Origin: Desulfoluna sp942491485
GTDB lineage: Bacteria > Desulfobacterota > Desulfobacteria > Desulfobacterales > Desulfolunaceae
Assembly (NCBI GenBank): GCA_942491485.1
Contig: CALOAX010000002.1
Span: 868,001-932,000 of the forward strand
Direction of reading: 5' to 3'
Length of the DNA: 64,000 nucleotides
The position numbers were made by a program, and so were the translations under genes. This document shows positions 52,961 through 60,738 of the stretch, piece by piece. Position 1 is the first letter of the stretch. The number at the start of each line of letters is the position of its first letter. The notes beneath the pieces are model-generated. The model had not been told where the DNA came from, ran no database searches, and saw only the letters and a program-made list of their open reading frames with translations.

Positions 52961-53177
52961 GTGGCTTCGCCACCCTTGCCGCCGGAGGTGGCCAGGTTAA
53001 AGATGCCTCCGGCGGCCCTGCCGGGGGCCAAACTTTTGAAACGTTTGACAAACAGTATTTATCAAGTGATTTAAGAGTTACATTCACATCAAAGGCGGAT
53101 GTGATTTGCCCCGAGGAACGAGGGGCAAAGCGCATCCGCAACCTGCTGTCAAGGTGGCACACCTTGCCGCCAGAGGC
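52961..53177 (+). repeat. Box element R18 (composite, preceded by a stray right end)
   Basis: A stray right end (GTGGCTTCGCCAC ... GCCGCCGGAGG, 52961-52988) is followed by a full copy. That copy has left box 53005, left module, 45-nt hairpin (53095-53139, arms GCGGATGTG/CGCATCCGC, inner TTTGCCCC/GGGGCAAA), AAGGTGGCACACCTT and right box GCCGCCAGAGGC (53166-53177), facing glycerate kinase. Confidence 0.88.
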
Positions 53178-53232
53178 GCGCTTTTGCCCTGTTTTTTTTT
53201 CCCCTTAACCTTCAACCCATGGCCCATTACCT

Positions 53233-54609
53233 ATGCCCATCCAAACCCTTCGAACCCATCTGACCGAAATCTTTGCTGCCGGCCTGGACCGGGTCAACCC
53301 CTACACCATGATCACCCGAAGCGTCCGTCTTGAAGGAGAGGTCCTGAAGATAGACATGGGCGGGAAGACAACGGAAGAGAACCTGGCAACCTATGACCGA
53401 ATCTTTCTTCTGGGGGCAGGTAAAGCTTCGGCCCGCATGGCCCTGGCCTTTGAAGAGATACTGGGGGAGAGGATTTCGAAGGGGCTGATCTGCGTCAAGT
53501 ACGGGCACACCGAAGCCCTTCGCCATGCCGAAGTCGTGGAATCCGACCACCCGGTTCCGGATGAAAACGGGGTAAGAGCAGCCCAAAGACTGGCGAAGCT
53601 GGCCGATGAAGCCGATGAAAAGACCCTTGTCATCACCTGTATCTCCGGGGGCGGGTCGGCCCTTGCCCCGTCGCCCCTCTGCGTGGAATCACCCAACGAC
53701 ACCGCCTGCATCACCCTCGCCGACAAACAGGAGACCACACGCCTTCTCCTCGCCTCCGGAGCGGCCATCGAAGAGATCAACTGCGTGCGCAAACACATCT
53801 CAAACCTCAAAGGAGGACGCTTCTTAGCCAGACTCCACCCGGCCCGGAGCCTCACCTTCATTCTCTCGGATGTCATCGGAGACGACCTGGGAAGTATCGC
53901 CTCGGGCATGACCCATTTCGACACCACCACCTTTGCCGACGCCCTGACCATTCTTCGGCGGCGCGGGGTGCTGGAGCGGGTTCCACAAAATGTACGGGAT
54001 GCCCTGAAGCTCGGGTTTGAAGGAAAAATCCCCGAAACCGTCAAACCCGGTGACCCGACCCTTGACCTGACCACCAACCTGCTCATCGGCACCAACCGAC
54101 AGGCCCTCCTTGCAGCCGCCGACAAAGCCCGGGACCTGGGCTACACCGTCTCTCCCATCACCGCCCGACTCTGCGGGGAAGCACGCCATGCGGCCAAAAC
54201 CATCGCTGACATCGCACGGGATACGGCCACATCGGACATGTTTACCCCAAAGCCTGCCTGTCTCATCTTCGGCGGAGAGACCGTGGTCACCCTCACCGGT
54301 ACCGGCAAAGGGGGACGAAATCAGGAGATCGCCCTCGCCTTTCTGCACGACATGAAAGGCTGGGACGATGAAAAAATGAAGGTGGCCTTCCTCGCCGCCT
54401 CCACAGACGGCAACGACGGCCCCACCGATGCTGCAGGAGCCTTTGCCGACGCAGAGATCCTGCAGAAAGCCACCGCCTTCAACCTCTCCACCCAGGCCGC
54501 CCTTAACGCCAACGATGCCTACACATTTTTCGACACCCTGAACGCCCTCCATAAAACTGGCCCCACCAACACCAACGTCTGCGACCTGCAGATTGTGCTC
54601 ATTACGTAA
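53233..54609 (+). CDS. Glycerate 2-kinase (MOFRL family)
   Basis: This 458-residue cytosolic kinase forms 2-phosphoglycerate from glycerate and ATP. Signatures are LGAGKASARMA near residue 60, CISGGGSALAPSP, VRKHISNLKGGRFLA, ILSDVIGDDLGSIASG and the C-terminal MOFRL motif GTGKGGRNQEIALA with STDGNDGPTDAAGAF. It belongs to the GckA/TtuD class rather than GarK. It is a single gene enclosed by inward-facing boxes at 53166-53177 and 54616-54627. Hydroxyacid dehydrogenases at 43682 and 58802 could make its substrate. Confidence 0.92.
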   Translation: MPIQTLRTHLTEIFAAGLDRVNPYTMITRSVRLEGEVLKIDMGGKTTEENLATYDRIFLLGAGKASARMALAFEEILGERISKGLICVKYGHTEALRHAEVVESDHPVPDENGVRAAQRLAKLADEADEKTLVITCISGGGSALAPSPLCVESPNDTACITLADKQETTRLLLASGAAIEEINCVRKHISNLKGGRFLARLHPARSLTFILSDVIGDDLGSIASGMTHFDTTTFADALTILRRRGVLERVPQNVRDALKLGFEGKIPETVKPGDPTLDLTTNLLIGTNRQALLAAADKARDLGYTVSPITARLCGEARHAAKTIADIARDTATSDMFTPKPACLIFGGETVVTLTGTGKGGRNQEIALAFLHDMKGWDDEKMKVAFLAASTDGNDGPTDAAGAFADAEILQKATAFNLSTQAALNANDAYTFFDTLNALHKTGPTNTNVCDLQIVLIT

Positions 54610-54615
54610 ACAAAA

Positions 54616-54655
54616 GCCTCCGGTGGCGAGGTGAGCCACCTCGAAAGCTGGTTGC
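54616..54655 (-). repeat. Box element R19 (truncated, faces left)
   Basis: Box GCCTCCGGTGGC and hairpin CGAGGTG/CACCTCG with linker GAAAGCTGGTTG remain. The variable hairpin is absent and a CCTTTAGCC-like tract begins at the break. Confidence 0.75.
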
Positions 54656-54798
54656 CTTTAGCCTCTCGCCTGCCTTACCTCCCCTGTTCCTTCTCCCGAC
54701 ACTCTCTGATATAATTACCCAACTTGACGACAAGATACGCCTGCAAGGGCCAACCCTTCTTCACGGCCGAATCGTCCCAATGCAATCAGGTGGGGTGC

Positions 54799-55617
54799 AT
54801 GAAACGTACAACCTTTCTTTTCTGCGCAGTGATATCGATCTTCCTGTCGGCACGGGGTGCATCCGCTGCCATAACGGAGGTCTTCGTATACTGCGATGAC
54901 AACTACCCGCCCTACAGCTATGGCGTCGACGGCAAGGCCCGTGGTGTCTACTCGGCAATTTTAAATACGGCCTTTTCAAGAATGGAAGGGTACCGGGTCA
55001 CCATCATCCCCATCCCCTGGAAAAGAGGGCTGCACTACATAAAGAGCGGTGAAGGCTTCGCCATTTTCCCACCCTATTACAGACCCGAACTACGCCCCTA
55101 CATGTGGCCCTACTCAGCCCCCATCCTTCGCGAGGAGCTGGTGGTTTTTTGCCGGCAAGATGTCCTCGCCGTCACCCCGAGAAGTAAATGGCCCAACGAC
55201 TTTTTCGGCCTGACCATTGGCCAGAATGCCGGTTTCCTCACTGGTGGAGCTGCCTTTGATAAGGCAGTCAAAAATGGTGACATCACCATGGCTGAGGCCA
55301 TGAGCAACCGAATCAACATCCTGAAACTCGGCATCAAACGCCTGGACTGCTACATCAATGCCCGCCTCTCCATTGCCTGGGAGTTAAACAGACTAAAACG
55401 AGAGGGCCTCTACGACGAAGGAGGAAAGCATGCCCCCCTTAAAGAGGCCCTCGTCATCAGCTCCGAATGGGGCTACCTCGGCTTCACCCGCATGGATTTC
55501 GGCAGGTTCTACTTCAAAGAAGACTTCATCAGCAAGTTCAATGCCGCCATACGCGCCATGCATGCCAGCGGAGAGATCCAGACCATCATCGACCGGGTCA
55601 TCGCATCGCCTGAGTGA
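54799..55617 (+). CDS. Periplasmic solute-binding protein (family 3-like)
   Basis: The product is about 272 residues with a signal peptide (FLFCAVISIFLSARGASA). Typical family 3 elements follow: VYCDDNYPPYSYGVDGKARG at the N-lobe, GLHYIKSGEGFAIFPPYYRP, LTIGQNAGFLTG and a C-terminal FISKFNAAIRAMHASGEIQT helix. No ABC transporter genes are adjacent. It may be a stand-alone protein, like the one at 2597. The ATG at 54799 follows AGGTGGGG and gives a clean signal peptide; an upstream ATG at 54724 would bury it. Confidence 0.78.
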   Translation: MKRTTFLFCAVISIFLSARGASAAITEVFVYCDDNYPPYSYGVDGKARGVYSAILNTAFSRMEGYRVTIIPIPWKRGLHYIKSGEGFAIFPPYYRPELRPYMWPYSAPILREELVVFCRQDVLAVTPRSKWPNDFFGLTIGQNAGFLTGGAAFDKAVKNGDITMAEAMSNRINILKLGIKRLDCYINARLSIAWELNRLKREGLYDEGGKHAPLKEALVISSEWGYLGFTRMDFGRFYFKEDFISKFNAAIRAMHASGEIQTIIDRVIASPE

Positions 55618-55644
55618 TACGGCACAAAGAAAGTAAGAAAAACA

Positions 55645-55898
55645 GTAATCATTCAACTCAAAGTCGCCTCCGGCGGCCCTGCCGGGGGCCAAACTTTTGA
55701 AAAGTTTGACAAACAGGCATTGAGTCCGATTTCGATTCATTCGAAGACCTTGGTTTGCCGACTGTACTCGGCTTTACGAGCAAGCATCCCCTTTTGCCGC
55801 TCAGCCCCGTTGGGGCTGAGCGGCAAAAGGGGATGCAACCGGAAAGTTTTCGGGGCTCATTTCAAAAAGCGACCAGCCGGAGGCATAGGCTGAATATT
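55645..55898 (+). repeat. Box element R20 (composite, longest perfect hairpin)
   Basis: Outer GTAATCATTCAACTC (55645-55659), box 55666, left module, then a perfect 25-bp-arm hairpin (55784-55836, 3-nt loop). CAACCGGAAAG follows, then right AGCCGGAGGC (to 55884) and outer AGGCTGAATATTT. Confidence 0.88.
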
Positions 55899-56565
55899 TG
55901 CAGAAAACATACCTCCAAGTTCGCCAAAGGTTATTATTTATTCCGTCTTCCCTGGCTATCAGGCATGCGAGACCATATAAGCGGCATGACCCTTAAATGG
56001 AACTTCAGCAGTTGAAAGACCGAATGAGCAGGGCCCCATGCATGCATTCCGGCACCATTCGAGGTTGGCTTTTACCGGAATAACTCGATGATCGGAGCCT
56101 GCCCCCAACGTTGAAAATGGTTCTCCCCTTCACCCAAACTGCATGGGCCTGTTCTCCCCCCACCTCTCACTTTGCTAAACCACCCTGCAGAAAATAAAAC
56201 CCAACACCTCATAAAAGAGTAAATTTTTCTCCTTCCCTGCACTCAGCGGATCCCTGTCCCCTCCACACCCAGAAGAAGCCCACCCCTCTTTCGCCATTTA
56301 AAATCCGATACAAAACAACAACAACGCCCCACTTAAAACCATCTTTCCAACGTCACCACACAGAAGCAATGCACTCTTAAATAGTGACTTTTACTCATAT
56401 CCCTGTACCTACCCGCCTACTTTTCCTACAATTTCGCAATACCAGGCCAGGTTTCGCTGAACCGCCTGCAACAAACAGCCCTCCCTTCAAGAACCCAAGG
56501 CTGGGCCTGCGGAAGGCCTCCGCCCACCTGGTCATCTTATTCACCTATTTAAGGAGCATTGTATT
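55899..56565. other. Intergenic region, nothing recognised
   Basis: About 670 bp upstream of the GNAT gene. No gene, repeat or structured element is seen. It presumably contains the promoter of the next two genes. Confidence 0.45.
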
Positions 56566-57180
56566 GTGAAGAAAAAGAGTCAATCGACAAGTATTTTGAT
56601 GGGCCGTGTGCCCGAGGAGTTAAAGGAAGCGTCCATCGACGTCTTCCTGGAGGGGTTTGGCCGAAAAGTCGACCACCTCATGCTCAAACCCAAAGACAGG
56701 GCCCAGGCAAAACGAGTCTACCTTGACGGTGCGGACTTCAGGTCCGCCTTGTACGCCGTCTCCGAAGGAAGTGTCCTGGGCATCCTGGGGTTTCAGTACC
56801 GACGCAATAAGTTCATCAACCTCAACCTCGACACGTTGAAAGATGAGTTCGGCCTTTTAGGTGGAACCCTAAGAAAACTAAGCGGCTCCGTCTTCAAAGA
56901 CCTGCACCCCCTTAAAGGGGATGAACTCAGGGTGCAAGTGATCTCAGTGTCTGAAGAGGCCCGGGGCAAAGGTGTCGGGCATCAGCTCCTTGAGGCCCTC
57001 TTCGCCTATGGAAGAGCCCGCCAATGCACCGGGGTCAGACTGGAGGTCGTCAACACCAACCCCCAGGCAAAAAAGCTGTACGAAACCATGGGATTCAAAA
57101 CCTGCGGGTTTCTGCCCTACGGCCCCATCGCTTCAAAGGCTGGTTTCTCATCACAGTACCGCATGAAAAAAGCCCTGTGA
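56566..57180 (+). CDS. GNAT-family N-acetyltransferase
   Basis: The product is 204 residues and starts with GTG behind AAGGAG. The acetyl-CoA motif A is VQVISVSEEARGKGVGHQLL (R/Q-x-x-G-x-G/A form), followed by LEVVNTNPQAKKLYETMGF, the usual motif B. The N-terminal 90 residues are less conserved. It acetylates an amine substrate that cannot be predicted. The next gene, also of GNAT-like fold, starts about 130 bp later and is probably cotranscribed. Confidence 0.88.
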   Translation: MKKKSQSTSILMGRVPEELKEASIDVFLEGFGRKVDHLMLKPKDRAQAKRVYLDGADFRSALYAVSEGSVLGILGFQYRRNKFINLNLDTLKDEFGLLGGTLRKLSGSVFKDLHPLKGDELRVQVISVSEEARGKGVGHQLLEALFAYGRARQCTGVRLEVVNTNPQAKKLYETMGFKTCGFLPYGPIASKAGFSSQYRMKKAL

Positions 57181-57311
57181 CTCGCAGGCAACCAATCCAC
57201 ATAAATCCCACCATACCCAACCACAATGATGTGCCCGCCCTGACAACCGGAGGCATCAACCTCACAGGCGCGGATAACAACAAAAGAAACATGCAAAGGA
57301 ATACGATTACT

Positions 57312-58412
57312 ATGGAGAGTTACAAGAAATTCGGTTCATTCACCATGGCCTACTCCATCAAAGCAGATCCCCAGTTCTCCCAGTTCATTCACGAAACCGG
57401 CTCCATCGCCTACCAGGACGTCCACGGAGTTCGTATCTTCGTCGGCGAACCCTTCTGCCGGGCAGAGGATGCCGAGACACTTGTGGAGGCATTCATCGAG
57501 GAAACCCGTCGGCGTCGGCTGTCCATGGTGGGCATGCAGTGCAGCCTTAAGACGGCTCGCCTCTTCAACGCGTTCGGTTGCGATGCCACCCATATGGGCG
57601 TTGAAACCCTGATCCTGTCAGACTGGTCCATGAAAGGAAAAAACGTGGGGCGGCGTATCCGCAAAGCCCTGAAAAGCGGGCTGACCATTTCCGAGGCACG
57701 GTGGGACTCTGACAAGGCCCTTGCCGAGCAAGCTGAAAAAATTTCAGATTCATGGCGAAGCACCCGAAAGGCCAAAAAGGCCCTTGGCCTGCTGCTACGC
57801 GAACCCACCTTCAGGGACAACCCTGATGAACGGACCTTCTTCGCATGGCTCGACCATGAACTTGTGGGTTACGTCACCTTTGAGGCCATGTACGATAACC
57901 ATGAGCGGATGGGGTGGTACGCAAACATCAACAGACGAGACGACAGCCGCAACATCGCCATCTTTGATGCCATCGTCGCAACCGCCCTTGCAAGCTTCAA
58001 AATGGAGCCGGGATTCCAAACCCTCTCCCTGGGCATCGCCCCCCTTGCGGGCATGCAAAATGACCACGGCTTCTCCAATCGCATGGTGGAGCTGATCACC
58101 GACACAAGCTTCAAGTTTGGCAATGACGGCTACAACTACAAAGGAATCTTTCAGTCCAAGAAGGGGTACTGGCCCAAGTCCTTTGAGCAGAACCCGAACC
58201 AGGTCGAGGTGAAGGACACCTACTGCATTACCAGCGGCATCATGCCCGTAAATCCCGTGGCCAAGGCCTTTATGGGGGTCGGCATCCTTCCTGATGGCCT
58301 CATGCACACCGCCCTGTTCGCCACAAAAATAACCGCCATGGGCATGTGGAAAGACTTTATGGAAAACAGCCGGTTCAGCCCCGCTCCCCTGTGGAGGGCA
58401 CTGACCACATAA
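57312..58412 (+). CDS. Phosphatidylglycerol lysyltransferase C-terminal-like protein
   Basis: This protein of about 366 residues resembles the soluble C-terminal catalytic domain of MprF (LPG_synthase_C/DUF2156), a double GNAT fold that transfers an aminoacyl group. Relevant segments are KGKNVGRRIRKALKSGLTIS, FFAWLDHELVGYVTFEAMYD, MGWYANINRRDDSRN and TLSLGIAPLAGMQ. The membrane flippase part of MprF is absent. So it may modify a soluble or lipid substrate with help from another protein. Two ATG codons (57291, 57312) are possible; AAAGGA favours 57312. Pairing with a GNAT gene is notable. Confidence 0.75.
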   Translation: MESYKKFGSFTMAYSIKADPQFSQFIHETGSIAYQDVHGVRIFVGEPFCRAEDAETLVEAFIEETRRRRLSMVGMQCSLKTARLFNAFGCDATHMGVETLILSDWSMKGKNVGRRIRKALKSGLTISEARWDSDKALAEQAEKISDSWRSTRKAKKALGLLLREPTFRDNPDERTFFAWLDHELVGYVTFEAMYDNHERMGWYANINRRDDSRNIAIFDAIVATALASFKMEPGFQTLSLGIAPLAGMQNDHGFSNRMVELITDTSFKFGNDGYNYKGIFQSKKGYWPKSFEQNPNQVEVKDTYCITSGIMPVNPVAKAFMGVGILPDGLMHTALFATKITAMGMWKDFMENSRFSPAPLWRALTT

Positions 58413-58551
58413 ACCACGGTTCAACGGGCCCAAGAACCATTCCGGCCCGTTGACACCAAAACCAACCCTGCCCGGGCCTTGGCTTGCAAGGTCCGGGCAG
58501 GAAAAAAACGAGGCCAAAGGCGAATGGCCAAGGGCTAAGGGCTAAAGGTCG

Positions 58552-58690
58552 TGGAGGCGCTACGCTTCGTTCAGTTTATACCGGGCGAAGGGCGCTGCGC
58601 TTTGGGGCAAGAAACGAAGGGCAAAGCACTGCGGCAACCAGCTTTCGCAATGCCATGTCCCGGTTTTCTGGTATGAACCCCGAAGGAGGC
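58552..58690 (+). repeat. Box element R21 (degenerate)
   Basis: A distal motif GGAGGCGCTACGCTTC is followed by a hairpin with CGCTGCGCTTTG/CAAAGCACTGCGG arms (58592-58634), linker CAACCAGCTTTC and a decayed box CCCCGAAGGAGGC. Two further hairpins without T runs lie just to the left (58422-58452, 58467-58501). Confidence 0.65.
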
Positions 58691-58710
58691 TCGTTCACCT
58701 CAGTCGTTGT

Positions 58711-58823
58711 CCTCGGGCGAAGCCCGTCAGCAAATGTGATCATCCCGAGGAACGAGGGATGGGAGCATTCGCAAACCGGATGCAACCTGGGGTGCAGGGG
58801 ATCATCCCCTGCGCGCCGGAGGC
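58711..58823 (+). repeat. Box element R22 (single box, faces right)
   Basis: Stem III CGGGCGAAGCCCG, a 43-nt hairpin (58730-58772) with inner CATCCC/GGGATG around GAGGAACGA, hairpin GCAGGGGAT/ATCCCCTGC, and a box GCGCGCCGGAGGC that overlaps the coding end of the next gene. Confidence 0.85.
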
Positions 58824-59773
58824 ACGCAGTTTGAGGGTGTTCCATCCAGATAAAGCCGAATATTCTCCACGGCAATGTCCATGAGCCGGGCCCTGGCTTT
58901 GCGGGTCGCCCAGGCGATGTGGGGAGTGATGTAGCAGTTTTTTGCCGTGAGAAGGGGGTTGTCGGGGCTTGGGGGTTCGACGTCCAGCACATCCAAACCG
59001 GCCCCTGCGATCTGCCCGGCATTGAGGGCTGACGCCAGGGCTGCTTCGTCGATGACAGCCCCCCTGCTTGTGTTGATGAGATAGCTGGTCTCTTTCATGT
59101 TGGCCAGCCACGCCTCATCCACCATCTTAAGGGTCGATTCGGTAAGGGGGCAGTGGAGGGTGATCACGTCGCTTTCAGAAATAAGCCGCTCCCGGTCACA
59201 GAAGGTCACCCCCTCGCCGCCGCCCTTGGGCGTGGTACGGGTATGAACCAGCACCGTCATGCCAAAGGCCCTGGCCAAACCGGCCACCCCTTTTCCGATG
59301 CCGCCGTACCCGAAAATCCCCAGGGTCAGCCCGGAAAGCCCAACCTGCGGATAATCCCAATAGCAAAAATCCTCGCACTCGGCCCACATCCCGGCCTTGA
59401 CCGTGGCGTCATGGTGGGCCACGCGATTGGTGAGCTCCAGAATCAAGGCAAAGACCATCTGAGCCACGGCGTCGTAGCCATACCCCGGCACGTTGGTTAC
59501 CACGACGCCCTTTTCCTGAGCGTAGGCAACGTCCACCACGTTGTATCCGGTGGCCAGCACCCCGATATATTTAAGCTCCGGCAACAGCGCATCGATCTCG
59601 GCTCTGCCCACCTCGGTCTTGTTGGTGAGCACCACCTCCGCACCCTTTGCCCGGGCAACGGTGTCACAGGCATCGGTCCGGTCGTAAAGCGCCGTCTCAC
59701 CAAAAGCTTCCACCTCGTCCCAGGAGATGTCTCCCGGTGAAAGGGTATATCCGTCCAATACAACAATCTTCAT
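58802..59773 (-). CDS. D-2-hydroxyacid dehydrogenase (hydroxypyruvate reductase-like)
   Basis: This 323-residue NAD-dependent dehydrogenase has the Rossmann motif LGIFGYGGIGKGVAGLARAF. Catalytic residues are Arg in NTSRGAVIDE, Glu in DVLDVEPPSPDNPL and His in NCYITPHIAWAT. It resembles glycerate dehydrogenase/hydroxypyruvate reductase. Together with glycerate 2-kinase it could feed serine or hydroxypyruvate carbon into glycolysis, though the substrate is not certain. The last residues (CVPPARRG and stop) come from repeat R22. Boxes at 58812-58823 and 59799-59810 enclose the gene. Confidence 0.92.
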   Translation of the reverse strand: MKIVVLDGYTLSPGDISWDEVEAFGETALYDRTDACDTVARAKGAEVVLTNKTEVGRAEIDALLPELKYIGVLATGYNVVDVAYAQEKGVVVTNVPGYGYDAVAQMVFALILELTNRVAHHDATVKAGMWAECEDFCYWDYPQVGLSGLTLGIFGYGGIGKGVAGLARAFGMTVLVHTRTTPKGGGEGVTFCDRERLISESDVITLHCPLTESTLKMVDEAWLANMKETSYLINTSRGAVIDEAALASALNAGQIAGAGLDVLDVEPPSPDNPLLTAKNCYITPHIAWATRKARARLMDIAVENIRLYLDGTPSNCVPPARRG

Positions 59774-59798
59774 GAAATCAGGCCTCCTAAAAAAACAT

Positions 59799-59881
59799 GC
59801 CTCCGGCAGCCAGGGGATGATCCCCTGGACCCCAGGTTGCGAATGCTCCCAGCGTTCATTCCGACACGGTTTGACATTTGC
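59799..59881 (-). repeat. Box element R23 (single box, faces left)
   Basis: Box GCCTCCGGCAGC (59799-59810), hairpin CCAGGGGAT/ATCCCCTGG, then a 43-nt region with outer pairs GCGAATG/CATTTGC and a decayed apex. Confidence 0.8.
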
Positions 59882-60204
59882 TTGGACGATTCGCTTTTAC
59901 CCGGCGAGAAACGCAATTCAACTGAGTTTAAAAGCTCGATACCCATCTGGCAACACATACCCTTAAAAATCCGAGTACCTGGGATTTAAAATCATTCTTG
60001 TCTTATTTTGGGAATGGACTTTCCATGTACAGGGCGGCCAGGCGACTGCGAAGGAAAGGAATGGTGGGAATGGTGCTACATATACAGAAAGGGAGCATTG
60101 CCAGATGTAAACTGACACCACCCCCTGTGGTTAGATCGCCATATCAGGCGTATTGAATTGTCTCTTGCTGCAACGGGCACATAAAATCTGTGCCTGATTT
60201 AAGG

Positions 60205-60330
60205 TTACTTGGCAATAAGAGGTTCTGTGACCTTCTTCTCTTTTTTGGCCCTACGCTTTTCCTTCAGGCTCAGTTGCGCTTTTTTCTGTACGTTCTTTTT
60301 GGATTTGTCTTTTTTTCCCTTTTCACCCAT
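60205..60330 (-). CDS. Small Lys-rich protein
   Basis: A 41-residue frame starts with ATG at 60330 behind a perfect AAGGAGG and ends with TAA at 60205. The product begins MGEKGKKDKSKKNVQKKAQL and contains SLKEKRRAKKEKK; about 40 percent of residues are Lys or Arg. Such short basic proteins often bind RNA or ribosomes, but no function can be assigned. The strong ribosome site and uninterrupted basic character support it. Confidence 0.72.
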   Translation of the reverse strand: MGEKGKKDKSKKNVQKKAQLSLKEKRRAKKEKKVTEPLIAK

Positions 60331-60633
60331 ACCCGTCCTCCTTGTGTGAACGTGAATTAAGCCGGACTAAAGCGGTGCCCTCAACAACCTTATGCGGCCC
60401 TGACACTGCCAGGCAGACAGCCTGGCGACTCGCGGAGTTAACCCAGATCAACTATACGTTTTTATGGGATATTAATCAAACACAAGAGCATGCTTTTGTG
60501 AATTCAAAACCTGAATTCAGCTCTCCCATAAAACGCCTCGGCACCCAGATCCGTGTCTACCCAAAGCCATCAGCACATACTCAAGAACCTGTTCAATCTT
60601 CAGCTATAGAGTCGTACGAAGCCCTAAGCGAAC

Positions 60634-60716
60634 GTCATTGCGATTTGACCCGAGGAACGAGGGACAAATCGCAATGACAACCCACTTTCAAGGTGGCTCA
60701 CCTTGCCGCCGGAGGC
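60634..60716 (+). repeat. Box element R24 (single box, faces right)
   Basis: The cleanest copy: 45-nt hairpin (60634-60678) with perfect arms GTCATTGCGATTTG/CAAATCGCAATGAC, linker CAACCCACTTTC, AAGGTG/CACCTT hairpin and box GCCGCCGGAGGC (60705-60716). Confidence 0.93.
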
Positions 60717-60738
60717 ATATTTTTTGCCTTTCCCAGCC

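Noticed and set aside
58422..58508. Two strong hairpins after the MprF-like gene as terminators
   Set aside because: Neither is followed by a T run in either direction; the second is followed by A residues on the plus strand.
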